Shown: positions 25,931 to 34,899, counted from the first letter of the stretch. The stretch: 64,000 bases of DNA from an uncultured Bacteroidales bacterium (GCA_944326305.1 CALVDL010000003.1:62001-126000), one strand, 5' to 3'. Notes: a model not told the origin generated them from the sequence alone. Program-made: numbers and translations.

Positions 25931-28390
25931 ATGGATGGCAGGAAGATCATAACGGCAGGGCTGATACCGGTCCTGGCAGTCATGTGCGGCATGCTGTGCG
26001 GAGCGTCGCACATGGAGTCCCCGCTTCCGCAGCCGCGGGCGGTAACCTTGCGCGACAAGGTCATGCAAGTGCGTGAAGCCTACGGAGTTAAGTTCGTATA
26101 TGACTCCACGATAGACCTTGATCTCCCATACACCGGAGGCCCGGCAGGGGAAGGGGAGGACCTTGAAGAAGCCCTTGACAGGATATTCGGCGGCAGCGGC
26201 ATAGAGTGGAGGCGCCGCCGCGGCCACATAGTCCTGGTTCTCGGCGAACCGCGGGAACTCCGTGACAGTATTGGCACCGTGGGTCCGGGAAATCAGGCCG
26301 TCGAGCGGCGCGACACCATTACGGAGTCAAGGATCTCCACGGACCGCTACAGACGGGAGGTTAACAGGACCCAGACTGGACTCGAGCATATCGACGGCAG
26401 AAAGTTCAACAGCGGCTTCGCCTTCCTCAGCAGCCCTGATGTCATAAAGACCCTTCAGAACCTTCCCGGCGTGGCCTCCGGGACGGAGCTCCTCTCCGGC
26501 CTGTATGTGCACGGCGGCACTGGTAATGACAACCTTTTCCTCCTGGACGGCGTGCCTCTCTACCAGGTGAGCCACATGGCCGGGCTGTTCTCGTCGTTCA
26601 ACTCCGACGTGATCGAATCCGTGGATTTCTACAAGAGCGGTTTCCCCGCCCGCTACGGCGGACGGCTCTCCTCCGTGGTGGATGTGAAGACCAGGGACGG
26701 GGATTTCGAGAAGTACCGTGGAGTCTTCTCCATTGGACTGATAGACGGCAGGCTGCAGTTCGAGGGACCGATAGTCAAGGGAAAGACTTCTTTCAATGTG
26801 GCCATGCGCCGCACCTGGATGGACGCGTTCCTGTCGCCCGTACTCAAGATGGCCTTCAGGAAAGAGAGGGATACCAAGTACGATGCGAGTTATTCCTTCT
26901 ATGACCTGAACGCCAGGCTTACGCACCGCTTCTCTCCGGACAGCAGGCTCTCTCTGAACTTCTACAACGGGCGTGACGGTTTCCGTCTCTCCCGGATGGG
27001 ACTTGACGACACACACTCGGATGGGGAACGCACTCTCTACAACACGAATACAAGCCGCTACCGGTGGGGGAGCCTGACTGCTTCCCTGAACTGGCGCTAC
27101 AGGATTTCCGGGAAGACGGATATGGACCTTGTAGCCTATTATACGCGCAGTCCGGGAATCACGGAATTCTCGTCGGATTCGTTTGCCGGGGAGGACGGTG
27201 AAACGGCCCTGGCCTCCTCCGAGAAGAACATATCCATGATAAACGATTTCGGTCTCAGGGCGGACTTCGGATGGAGGCCATCCGAAAAGCACTATGTGAG
27301 GTACGGGGCCGGATACCAGTTCCACAGGTACAGCCCTTCACGTGAATATCTCCGCACCTCCACCACGCAGGGCGAGCGGTCCGAACTATCCTCGTCCGGA
27401 TCGCACATGCTGTATCACGGCCACGAGCCTTCGGTATATATCGAGGACGAGATCACCTTCTCTCCGAAGTTCAGCGCGAACATCGGGCTGAGATATGCCA
27501 TGTTCATCGTCCCGGACAAGATATGGCACGGGGTGGAGCCGAGGGCCGCACTGAAATACACGGTCAGCCCGTCGGTTTCCCTGAAGGCATCGTACACGGA
27601 GATGAACCAGTTCAACCACAGCATATCCGCCCTGTATATAGACCTTCCTGCCGTGTCCTGGATGCCCTCCACCGGGAAGATAAGGCCGATGCACTCCCGC
27701 CAGACCGCGGCTGGTGTCTATCTGGAACTCCCCTATAATCTGCACCTCGACCTTGAAGGCTTCTACAAGACCATGGACAATATCATGGAATACAGCGGGC
27801 TGAACAGCATGTTCCCGCCCCTGGACCGTTGGGAGTCATCCTTCATATCGGGAAAGGGGAGGGCATACGGGGCCGAACTCGACTTCGGCTACAGGACCGC
27901 TTCTACCAGGGTGGACCTGTATTATACGCTTTCCTGGTCGCAGAGGTATTTCGGAAGCATATTCCCCGGGTGGTATCCGGACAGGAACGACAACAGGCAC
28001 AAGATCACCGTTGTCGCCACCCACAGCCTGTCTGACCGCATAGACTTCTACATGGCATGGAACTACCACAGCGGAAACCGTGTCACCGTCCCGGACCAGG
28101 CGCTTAAGTTCAAGTCGCAGTGGAGCATGACAGAGTGGTACTATCCTGTGTACAGCAGGCCGAACAACGCAAGGCTCCCCGACTATCATCGCCTGGATTT
28201 CGGCATGAACATCCACAAGACCACCCGGAAAGGTAGGGAGAATGTATGGAATGTGAGCTTTTACAATGTCTATTGCCGCATGAACGCCGTTTTCGCTTCT
28301 ATAAGCTCGGACCGCAACGGGAAATACTACGGCCGCGCGGTAGGGATCTTCCCTCTGGTGCCGTCGTTCAGCTATACATTGAAATTCTGA
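25931..28390 (+). CDS. TonB-dependent receptor with N-terminal STN signalling domain
   Basis: Outer-membrane transporter, 819 aa. Signal peptide, then a secretin/TonB N-terminal (STN) domain (about 35-105, VREAYGVKFVYDSTIDLDL ... ALDRIFGGSGIEW), a plug with LYVHGGTGNDNLFLLDGVPL and YGGRLSSVVDVKTRDGD, and a 22-strand barrel ending VPSFSYTLKF with a terminal Phe. The carboxypeptidase-like domain usual in SusC proteins is absent. STN plus FecR plus ECF sigma make a FecIRA-type surface-signalling system. The DUF4249 partner follows. The ligand is unknown; such receptor/DUF4249 pairs are not typical glycan SusCD systems. Confidence 0.93.
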   Translation: MDGRKIITAGLIPVLAVMCGMLCGASHMESPLPQPRAVTLRDKVMQVREAYGVKFVYDSTIDLDLPYTGGPAGEGEDLEEALDRIFGGSGIEWRRRRGHIVLVLGEPRELRDSIGTVGPGNQAVERRDTITESRISTDRYRREVNRTQTGLEHIDGRKFNSGFAFLSSPDVIKTLQNLPGVASGTELLSGLYVHGGTGNDNLFLLDGVPLYQVSHMAGLFSSFNSDVIESVDFYKSGFPARYGGRLSSVVDVKTRDGDFEKYRGVFSIGLIDGRLQFEGPIVKGKTSFNVAMRRTWMDAFLSPVLKMAFRKERDTKYDASYSFYDLNARLTHRFSPDSRLSLNFYNGRDGFRLSRMGLDDTHSDGERTLYNTNTSRYRWGSLTASLNWRYRISGKTDMDLVAYYTRSPGITEFSSDSFAGEDGETALASSEKNISMINDFGLRADFGWRPSEKHYVRYGAGYQFHRYSPSREYLRTSTTQGERSELSSSGSHMLYHGHEPSVYIEDEITFSPKFSANIGLRYAMFIVPDKIWHGVEPRAALKYTVSPSVSLKASYTEMNQFNHSISALYIDLPAVSWMPSTGKIRPMHSRQTAAGVYLELPYNLHLDLEGFYKTMDNIMEYSGLNSMFPPLDRWESSFISGKGRAYGAELDFGYRTASTRVDLYYTLSWSQRYFGSIFPGWYPDRNDNRHKITVVATHSLSDRIDFYMAWNYHSGNRVTVPDQALKFKSQWSMTEWYYPVYSRPNNARLPDYHRLDFGMNIHKTTRKGRENVWNVSFYNVYCRMNAVFASISSDRNGKYYGRAVGIFPLVPSFSYTLKF

Positions 28391-28417
28391 CCGTAAGGTT
28401 TTTTATATGACAATACA

Positions 28418-29473
28418 GTGGAAAAGATATTAAAATTCAAGACTTTGTCTCTCGTTCTGGCGGCTCTGCCTCTGTCCGTTTCCTGCGAATATACATTCGA
28501 CCTGAAAGGTCTCGGCACGGAGGGGAAGGTATATCTGACATGTGTCGCAGGGAGTTCGGATACCACGGTATTCGACATCGCCACGACATTGCCCATAAAG
28601 GATATTCCGGGTTCTCCTGTCCCGACGGACAATGCCCGGGCCTCCCTTTCCGTGAACGGGACCCCTGTGGAACTTTCCAGGAGCACGGATTCCTCGTCGG
28701 GAATTCCTGAAGGCAGTTTCTATATCCTGCGGAGGTTCTCTCCCGGCGATGTCCTGGATTTCAGCGCGTCCGTGGAAGGGCTTGACGCGGTTTCGGCCAG
28801 TACCGTAATCCCGGAGAAGTTTCCCGAGGTCGCGACCGAAGTGTCGCTCGATTCTGCTTACAACAGTTCCGGTAACCCTTACAAGACGGTCACTTTTACC
28901 GTCTCGTTCGATGATGACCCCGGAAGTGAAGACTATTACGGCATCTCAGTGAGGAGGCTGACATATTACGAGAAGCTTTTCGACCAGACACAGGAAACGT
29001 TTGACAACGAGGATTATGAAGGCTGGATGACCCTGGTCTATGATACTGCTGACGAGACGACTTCCCGTGATCCTGTCCTGACGACGTATTATTCCGGAGG
29101 GAACGGGATAGGTGACCAGTACGGCGGGGAGATGATACTGTTGGATGACGGCCCGTTCAACGGGAAACGGGCTTCACTTGAGGTGAGCGTGGTGTATGAC
29201 CAGGACCAGCGCTATACGATGAAAACGGGCGTGCTCAACTGCAGGTACAAGTACAGGCTCGTCCTGTACCGCCTGTCACCGGAGTTCTACCGCAAGGTGA
29301 AGTCCGAATATATCATCAGCAACAATTCGTACATAAGCCAGGGCCTTGTCTCCCCCTCTTTCATCTACACCAACGTCAACGGCGGACTCGGCCTTTTCGG
29401 CTCCCTCTCCGTCTCCCGATCCCCCTGGCTCGGCAACCCCGGCGGCCTCGCCGATGCCGGGAGGTATGAATAG
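28418..29473 (+). CDS. DUF4249 lipoprotein, receptor partner
   Basis: Surface or periplasmic lipoprotein of 351 aa. The start is a GTG at 28418; the signal ends with the lipobox LSVSC (Cys24-25). The body shows KVYLTCVAGSSDTTVF, DNARASLSVNG, YGISVRRLTYYEKLFDQ and, near the end, SYISQGLVSPSFIYTNVNGGLGLFG, all characteristic of the DUF4249 family that is encoded directly after TonB receptors in Bacteroidota. It presumably binds ligand or caps the receptor. It starts 27 bases after the receptor gene. Confidence 0.85.
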   Translation: MEKILKFKTLSLVLAALPLSVSCEYTFDLKGLGTEGKVYLTCVAGSSDTTVFDIATTLPIKDIPGSPVPTDNARASLSVNGTPVELSRSTDSSSGIPEGSFYILRRFSPGDVLDFSASVEGLDAVSASTVIPEKFPEVATEVSLDSAYNSSGNPYKTVTFTVSFDDDPGSEDYYGISVRRLTYYEKLFDQTQETFDNEDYEGWMTLVYDTADETTSRDPVLTTYYSGGNGIGDQYGGEMILLDDGPFNGKRASLEVSVVYDQDQRYTMKTGVLNCRYKYRLVLYRLSPEFYRKVKSEYIISNNSYISQGLVSPSFIYTNVNGGLGLFGSLSVSRSPWLGNPGGLADAGRYE

Positions 29474-29486
29474 AGCCTGGTTGTGG

Positions 29487-29505
29487 ACGCCGAAATTGGC
29501 GTTTT
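29487..29505 (+). terminator. Possible terminator after DUF4249 gene
   Basis: Short hairpin ACGCC (29487-29491) GAAATT GGCGT (29498-29502) followed by TTT, 14 bases after the stop. Weak stem, so uncertain. The convergent hexosaminidase ends at 29586. Confidence 0.35.
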
Positions 29506-29585
29506 GGCTCCCAGTCCTCCGGAGAACAGGAAAGACAGCAACGCCAGGATTAATGCATTGCTGCCTTGATGGATATTGTTTCTTA

Positions 29586-31166
29586 TTATTCTATTCCTTT
29601 GAAAACATAATCTGAATAAACTAATCCCTCCTTGTCGTATAACCTTGCAAAAGAAGCGAGCCTCTTGACGAAATCGTCGTAGTTCTTTCTGTCGTAGGCC
29701 CATCCGACTTCGCTCAATGCAGCCAGGCGCGGGAGGACCTTTTTCTGATGATACTGGAAGTCAGGTATGTATTCTGCCCATACGTTTGCCTGCACGCCGA
29801 GTATATTGTGCTGTTCTTCCGGTGTGAGCCTGTCATACGGGTCGAGCCTGTACGCCTGCCTTATGGAAAGGTAGCGTCTCGGGCCGATGGGTTCGTATTT
29901 ATCCGGGTCGGATGTCTGGCTGTAATCAAGGTAGCAGTTCCATTTTGGTGTCATTATGACACGGTTTCCCTGCTGTGCCGCCTTTGTGCCGTTGAACTGG
30001 TCGCGCCATGCCATTATGATGGCTGTCTTTGATATTCCACCGTCCATTATTTCATCCCATCCTATTATTTCCCTGCCATGTGAGTGCATCCATTTTTCTA
30101 TGCGCTGCATGAAATAGCTTTGGAGTTCTTTTTCATTTTCCAATCCTTCGTCTTTCATGCGTTTCTGGCATAACGGGCATTTTTCCCATCTGTCCTTCGG
30201 GCATTCGTCTCCTCCTATGTGGATGTATTTTGAAGGGAAAAGCTCAAGGACTTCCGTCAGCACGTTTTCGATGAACTCGAACGTACTTTCTTTTCCCGCG
30301 CAGAATACATCCTTGCTTATGCCCCACCGCGTCCAGACTTCGTATGGACCTCCTGTGCATCCAAGCCACGGATAAGCAGTGAGTGCGGCCACCCCGTGGC
30401 CCGGGAGCTCTATTTCAGGGATGACTTCTATGTATCTCTTCGCGGCATAATCCACTATTTCCCTTATCTGGTCCTGAGTGTAATAGCCTCCGTAAGGAAT
30501 CCCGTCGTATTTCATTTCCCTGCTTTCGTCCATTTGTCCTACGAGCGTTTCTTTTCGTATTGAACCTATCGATGTAAGCAATGGGTATTGCTTTATCTCT
30601 ATGCGCCAACCCTGGTCGTCGGTAAGATGCCAGTGGAATCGGTTTAGCTTGTGGAGGGCGAGTATGTCTATGAAACGCTTTACTTCGTCAACGCTGAAAA
30701 AATGCCTCGACACGTCCATCATTGCGCCTCTGTATGCCATATACGGTTTATCCGTTATCATGACGGCCGGGATTGCCCCGTCATTGTTTATTGCCAGCTG
30801 GAGCAATGACTGCAACCCGTAATAAACGCCGGCTTCGGAGCCACCTGTGACAGAGACTGATTTTTTTGAAACATTCAAAACGTATTCTTCGGCATCCATC
30901 GCAAGGTCTGTCTGTAATTTTATTGAACCTTTGGACGGAATGTCGGAAAATGACAGTTCCGTCCCGGTCAATTTTTCCATCTGCGAAACGAACAGCATTG
31001 CAGGGGCTTCCAAATCTTTTCCGGAACAAATCCGTGTCTTTCCGGAAATCACGAATCTTCCATTTCCCGGTGTGACGGATACAGGTTTGGGAACAATATC
31101 GAAATTCTGCCCGAAAGACTCTGCTCCGGACAACAACAGTATAGCGAAAATCAGTTTTCTGAACAT
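29586..31166 (-). CDS. Beta-N-acetylhexosaminidase, GH20
   Basis: Exported glycosidase (526 aa) that removes terminal GlcNAc/GalNAc from glycans. Signal peptide MFRKLIFAILLLSGAESFGQ, then the GH20b domain (about 22-140) and the TIM barrel. Catalytic pair Asp320-Glu321 in IHIGGDECPK; HWHLTDDQGWRIEI and the MDVSRHFF segment are family hallmarks; IIGWDEIMDGG and QANVWAEYI line the site. Residues after 500 end with KGIE. A TATATTTG promoter is about 70 bases upstream. It is monocistronic. Confidence 0.95.
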   Translation of the reverse strand: MFRKLIFAILLLSGAESFGQNFDIVPKPVSVTPGNGRFVISGKTRICSGKDLEAPAMLFVSQMEKLTGTELSFSDIPSKGSIKLQTDLAMDAEEYVLNVSKKSVSVTGGSEAGVYYGLQSLLQLAINNDGAIPAVMITDKPYMAYRGAMMDVSRHFFSVDEVKRFIDILALHKLNRFHWHLTDDQGWRIEIKQYPLLTSIGSIRKETLVGQMDESREMKYDGIPYGGYYTQDQIREIVDYAAKRYIEVIPEIELPGHGVAALTAYPWLGCTGGPYEVWTRWGISKDVFCAGKESTFEFIENVLTEVLELFPSKYIHIGGDECPKDRWEKCPLCQKRMKDEGLENEKELQSYFMQRIEKWMHSHGREIIGWDEIMDGGISKTAIIMAWRDQFNGTKAAQQGNRVIMTPKWNCYLDYSQTSDPDKYEPIGPRRYLSIRQAYRLDPYDRLTPEEQHNILGVQANVWAEYIPDFQYHQKKVLPRLAALSEVGWAYDRKNYDDFVKRLASFARLYDKEGLVYSDYVFKGIE

Positions 31167-31234
31167 AACCTGTGCGGTATTAGTAGTGTTTCAAAAAGTG
31201 TGTCCGGAGTAAGCCTTCAGACCTCTTAGTTTTG

Positions 31235-31242
31235 CAAATATA
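31235..31242 (-). promoter_or_regulatory. -7 box for the hexosaminidase gene
   Basis: Reverse strand TATATTTG (TAnnTTTG), 69 bases before the start codon. No clear -33. Confidence 0.5.
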
Positions 31243-31257
31243 TCAATTTATCTGTTA

Positions 31258-31293
31258 CCTCATTGGAAGGCATGCCTGCCAATGAGGATTTTT
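31258..31293 (+). terminator. Orphan terminator-like hairpin
   Basis: CCTCATTGG (31258-31266) pairs with CCAATGAGG (31279-31287); the inside AGGCATGCCT is also self-complementary, so only one pair in the long stem mismatches. A T6 run follows on the plus strand. No plus-strand gene precedes it. On the minus strand it comes straight after a short frame ending QVPRIDLDKDLFPDE, possibly a remnant. Confidence 0.5.
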
Positions 31294-31481
31294 TATTCGT
31301 CCGGGAACAGGTCCTTGTCAAGATCGATTCTGGGCACCTGTCTCTGGTATGACTTCTTGTCCATGGACGTAGGTACGGACGGGACGGTAACCGTTGCACT
31401 TGTTCCTTTGTGAATTCCATAAAGTCTACTCCTTTTTTAGTTTTTATTCCACGTGAGGCACGTATGCGTGATTATTCGCAG

Positions 31482-31655
31482 GCTTTTTTCTGGTTGAGTG
31501 ACGCTGAAATGCTATATGGGTGATACAGGACTGCTTATAAGTACGCCTTTGACGAGCGTGGAATAGTAAGTGCCGACCTTTACCGGAAACTGATGTTTGA
31601 CAAGCTGGAAGTGAACGATGGAATGTTAATGGAGAATATCGTGGCGAAAAAATTT
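31482..31655 (+). pseudogene. Decayed fragment of an AAA/DUF4143-type ATPase
   Basis: Three frames in succession give pieces of one protein: AFFWLSDAEMLY (from 31482), YMGDTGLLIST (from 31513), and KYAFDERGIVSADLYRKLMF... to NDGMLMENIVAKK (to about 31653). The order YMGDTGLLI, AFDxxGIVS, LYRKLxxDKLEVNxGMLxENIVA is that of ATPases with a C-terminal DUF4143 domain. At least two frameshifts separate the pieces and both ends are missing. It abuts the 3' end of the ATPase at 31655. The rest of 31167-31481 holds no intact gene. Confidence 0.65.
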
Positions 31656-32794
31656 TATGCCCCCAGTTCACGTTTTAACCACACCTCCATTACAGGATCG
31701 GGAATTACCACTTGCCGTTTTTCAATCTCGATAAGCTCTTTCTTGACCAGTGCGCGCTTTATGATGCTGACATTGGCCGATGAGCCGAGCTGATATTTCT
31801 GCAAAATCTCATGTGTGGTAAATTCACTGTGAATCCCGTCCAAAACGGCCCGCAGGAAATTCATCTGGTAGGTCGTAAGGCTCTCGGTCTGTTTCTCGAA
31901 CAGCGGAGTGTTCTGGTCGACAATATCCTGGAAAGCCGCCTCGAAATCCTGTTCCGTTGCGACTTTGTCCGTATGGATCCATACCAGCCACGCCAACTGC
32001 TGCACATACGAAGAATGATTGTCTACCTTCTGACATATCTTTTCGGCCAACTCTTTTGAAATCCGTTTACCCGTAGCCTCGAAGCGTTTGCAGATGTAGT
32101 CAATCCAGTCCATCGTTCCTATCTTCTGTAAATAAATGGCGTCTCCAAACTTGTAGAACGGCAGGCTCTTTTTCTCGAACAGTTCATTCATCAGATGTTT
32201 CTTGCTGCCGAACAGACAATAAGACACCGATTTCTGCAATTGCCATACGGAACGCAGCCGCTTCTGGAATATCCTTGAGTCCTTGAACTCGGCTATCTGC
32301 TGGAACTCGTCAATACATACAACGATGTTGCAGCCTTTCTTCTGTGCGACCTTTTCGGGGAGCTGCAGGATTTCATCAATATCGTTGCTTTTGGGGTTCA
32401 TTTCGAGAGATATGGAAAAGTCTGTCATCGGATCAGTTCCTATTGAAATCCTTGGACTTATACGAGATAAGAACAGTCTGGCATTTTCCAGCCATTCATC
32501 CCACTTTGAAGATGTCTGTTTGAGGATGGCGGCAGCAAAGGCATCGTAAAAATCCCTGTCGCTGCGACATGAGAAGATATCGAGATATACGATCTTCAGT
32601 GTATCGGACTGTGCCAGGCGACACACTTTTTGCACTAAAGAGGTCTTGCCCCATCGACGGGGTGAAATCAGTACCGTGTTCACACCATGCTGAAAATTTA
32701 ATAACAGGCGTTCAGTTTCTTTCTCACGGTCGGTAAAATTATCACCCGATGTCGCAACGCCGAATATAAAAGGCTTGTTTTCCATAATCTTCAT
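31655..32794 (-). CDS. AAA-type ATPase (archaeal-ATPase family, PF01637-like)
   Basis: 379 aa (an alternative ATG four codons in, at 32785, is equally good: MENKPFIFG). Walker A ISPRRWGKTSLV near 43-54, Walker B NIVVCIDEFQQI near 175, then a winged-helix-like C-terminal part (FTTHEILQKYQLGSSANVSIIKRALVKKELIE). Such ATPases are frequent, often strain-variable genes in Bacteroidales, with no settled function. Visibly lower G+C than the neighbours, flanked by a pseudogene fragment and by a composite repeat: signs of acquisition. Confidence 0.8.
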   Translation of the reverse strand: MKIMENKPFIFGVATSGDNFTDREKETERLLLNFQHGVNTVLISPRRWGKTSLVQKVCRLAQSDTLKIVYLDIFSCRSDRDFYDAFAAAILKQTSSKWDEWLENARLFLSRISPRISIGTDPMTDFSISLEMNPKSNDIDEILQLPEKVAQKKGCNIVVCIDEFQQIAEFKDSRIFQKRLRSVWQLQKSVSYCLFGSKKHLMNELFEKKSLPFYKFGDAIYLQKIGTMDWIDYICKRFEATGKRISKELAEKICQKVDNHSSYVQQLAWLVWIHTDKVATEQDFEAAFQDIVDQNTPLFEKQTESLTTYQMNFLRAVLDGIHSEFTTHEILQKYQLGSSANVSIIKRALVKKELIEIEKRQVVIPDPVMEVWLKRELGA

Positions 32795-32808
32795 CTGTTA
32801 TTCCGGCA

Positions 32809-32816
32809 CAAAGATA
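32809..32816 (-). promoter_or_regulatory. -7 box for the AAA ATPase gene
   Basis: Reverse strand TATCTTTG (TAnnTTTG), about 15-25 bases before the alternative starts. Confidence 0.45.
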
Positions 32817-32890
32817 AATAATATATTTATTACTAATAATATTATTACTAACAAAGTTGGTCATCGGACTGATGCCATATAAGGTAATTT

Positions 32891-33085
32891 TAACGTGAAT
32901 TCGATGAATTTAAATCATAAATTACATCGAATTACCTATTAAGGAGCAGGCCCGACAGGGCCGCACCGGAGCGTCAGCGAGGTTTCCTGTATGGGAACCG
33001 AAGCAGAGGAGGTGCCGGCGTAGCGAAGCGGAGCCGCATGCCCCACCGGGGCTGTCACCGTAGGTGACTGGGGGTGAACAGACAG
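32891..33085 (-). repeat. Composite interspersed repeat, copy D (inverted)
   Basis: Reverse-complement relative of copy A: it opens with TAACGTGAATTCGATGAATT, an inverted-repeat segment to ACCTATTAAGGAGCAGGCC, then the reversed main module up to GGTGACTGGGGGTGAACAGA. The order of modules is as in copy A. Occupies most of the 32795-33173 gap. Confidence 0.85.
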
Positions 33086-33141
33086 AATTTCTAGAAGAAA
33101 TCTGTGGAGTATCCACAGGTAAACAGCAGGGCAGGCCTTGT

Positions 33142-33156
33142 ACACCTGCAGTTGAG
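33142..33156 (+). repeat. CACCTGCAGT repeat, single copy
   Basis: ACACCTGCAGTTGAGAG resembles the RAYT-linked units at 23091 and 24283. It stands 30 bases before the end of the DUF4923 gene. Confidence 0.45.
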
Positions 33157-33173
33157 AGTTTTGTGGAAATAAT

Positions 33174-33800
33174 TCAGTCCTGTACTTTCGTCAGTCCGAA
33201 ACCGATTTTCATCCCGTCATACTGGCTGATGAGAGAAGACAGTGCCTTGAGTTTGGTGTCTCCGCTTGAGGAGGAGATTTTCCCGATGAACTCGATTATC
33301 CTGTCTGCGTTGAACAGCAGTTCCATGCTGTTTATCCCTACGGTCACTTGTGTCTTGATGGTGAAGCCTTTAAGCCGTTCGCTCTTCCCGTAGTCGAGTT
33401 CTATTGTGTCGGCTTCCGGGGAGAATCTGTATGTACCCGGGAACTTCATTTTGTTGAAGACGGTGGTGAAGGTGCTGTCCGTTTCGAACACATAGCTGAA
33501 TGTCCCCTGTCTGAGACCTGCCTTCTGGAGGTATTCGTCAAGTTTGTCTTCCACCTGTCCGGCCGCAAGCTCCGACGCTGCGCTCATCAGCACGTTGTCG
33601 CTTGTGAATCTGACTGCGGCGCCTGTGTATTCCCATGTGCCGGTGATGTTCTCGGGAAGGACATCAAGCTTGTCCGCGACAGTCTCCACGGCCTTTTTGA
33701 TATTGTCCTTGTTCAGGAGGTCTTTCAATGACTGTCCCTTGGCTCCGTATCCCGTAAGCAGCATGCATACGGAAAACAGGATCATGCATATTTTCTTCAT
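33174..33800 (-). CDS. DUF4923 family exported protein
   Basis: 208 aa with a signal peptide (MKKICMILFSVCMLLTGYGAKGQ). The segments SLKDLLNKDNIKKAVETVAD, GTWEYTGAAVRFTSDNVLM, PGTYRFSPEADTIELDYG and ending MKIGFGLTKV are those of the Bacteroidales DUF4923 family, which has a lipocalin-like feel and no known role. It follows the ThiL-like gene by 48 bases on the same strand. Confidence 0.8.
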   Translation of the reverse strand: MKKICMILFSVCMLLTGYGAKGQSLKDLLNKDNIKKAVETVADKLDVLPENITGTWEYTGAAVRFTSDNVLMSAASELAAGQVEDKLDEYLQKAGLRQGTFSYVFETDSTFTTVFNKMKFPGTYRFSPEADTIELDYGKSERLKGFTIKTQVTVGINSMELLFNADRIIEFIGKISSSSGDTKLKALSSLISQYDGMKIGFGLTKVQD

Positions 33801-33848
33801 TTCCGTTTTTTTTAATCAGTTAAAAATCCGCCTGCCGCCGTATGCCGT

Positions 33849-34853
33849 TCATTGCCATCCCTGGGCCTTCAGCGGGAGCTCCACCCCTTCCGGAGTGACA
33901 AGCACCGCGCCGACTTCAGGCCTGGCAAGGTGGCCGATGATGTCGAATGTCTGGAAGTCATGCCTGAAACGGTCGTGCTTGCCGATAGGTATTGTGAACA
34001 GGAGACGGCAGTCATCCCCGCCATTGAGGGCTGCGGATACAGGGTCGATGCCCATCTCCTTGCCCAGGTCGAACATCTTTCCCGGGAACGGCAGTTTATC
34101 CACGTATATCTTCGCTCCCAGTCCGCTGTCCCTGGAAAGTCTTTTGACGGCATCAGAAAGGCCACGTGTCACGAAATATCCGTATGAAGGGATTATCTCC
34201 GCCTCTTCCAGCTGGGATACGGTCCCTGGGTTGATTTCAGGCTTCAGGTAAGCACCTACAAGATGCCTGTATTCAGACAGGTCAGGCTGTGAGCTGTCGT
34301 CTTTTGTCTTTTCGAATTTCCTTTTCTCCCTTTCCAGCACCTGCATGCCCATGAAGGCGGCACCGAGATTGTCCGAAATGCATATCAGGTCCATGCTCTT
34401 TCCCTCCATCCGGCGTTTTACGGTCAGCATCCCGGTTTCCCCTGCCGCCGATACGGCTATGCACAGCCCGTTGCGGGAAGGGACAAGGTCCAGGGCGAGC
34501 TCCTTGTACCCGTGCTCTTTCGCCGCCGTTACGACACCTGACCACAGCTCTTTTATCTGCTTGAAGTCCAGCTTGGCCGAAACACCGAACGTCACGGAGA
34601 GTGTCATAGGGTGGGCCATCGCGGCGTAGAGCTCTCCGGTGGCGAGTATGACGCTTTTGTATCCTAAATGCTTGAGGGGGAAATATACCAGGTCGAAGTC
34701 TGTCCCTTCAAGAAGTATCTTTGATATATTCACGGAGGAGCTCTTGGCGGAAGCGGTGAATCTGCATACTTCGGACGGTCTGTATCCCGTGCCCTCGAAA
34801 AGCCTTTCAATGGCCGCCACACGGCCTATTTCTGAAAAATTATCGTCTGCCAT
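33849..34853 (-). CDS. ThiL/AIR-synthase-like protein lacking catalytic motifs
   Basis: 334 aa, collinear with Bacteroidales thiamine-monophosphate kinase ThiL: LEGTDFDLVYFPLKHLGYKS, SDNLGAAFMGMQVLEREK, LKPEINPG and SAALNGGDDCRLLFTIP align. The motifs that bind ATP and metal are changed: GxGDDAA is missing before SSSVNIS, the SDIYAM motif reads GELYAAM, GGDT(T/S) reads DLVPSRNG, and (M)DISDGL reads FVTRGLSD. It is therefore more likely a pseudoenzyme, regulator or diverged AIR-synthase-related protein than a working kinase. A TATATTTG promoter lies 33 bases upstream. Confidence 0.75.
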   Translation of the reverse strand: MADDNFSEIGRVAAIERLFEGTGYRPSEVCRFTASAKSSSVNISKILLEGTDFDLVYFPLKHLGYKSVILATGELYAAMAHPMTLSVTFGVSAKLDFKQIKELWSGVVTAAKEHGYKELALDLVPSRNGLCIAVSAAGETGMLTVKRRMEGKSMDLICISDNLGAAFMGMQVLEREKRKFEKTKDDSSQPDLSEYRHLVGAYLKPEINPGTVSQLEEAEIIPSYGYFVTRGLSDAVKRLSRDSGLGAKIYVDKLPFPGKMFDLGKEMGIDPVSAALNGGDDCRLLFTIPIGKHDRFRHDFQTFDIIGHLARPEVGAVLVTPEGVELPLKAQGWQ

Positions 34854-34885
34854 ATGTTATGGGAATGGTTAAATGCAACAATTTC

Positions 34886-34893
34886 CAAATATA
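34886..34893 (-). promoter_or_regulatory. -7 box for the ThiL-like gene
   Basis: Reverse strand TATATTTG. It overlaps the upstream region of the divergent tpx promoter (34900-34930), so the two start sites are within 60 bases. Confidence 0.45.
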
Positions 34894-34899
34894 GCAAAA

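Noticed and set aside
31446..31462. ATTCCACGTGAGGC as a third parS
   Set aside because: Only one half matches the ParB core; symmetry fails beyond CACGTG.
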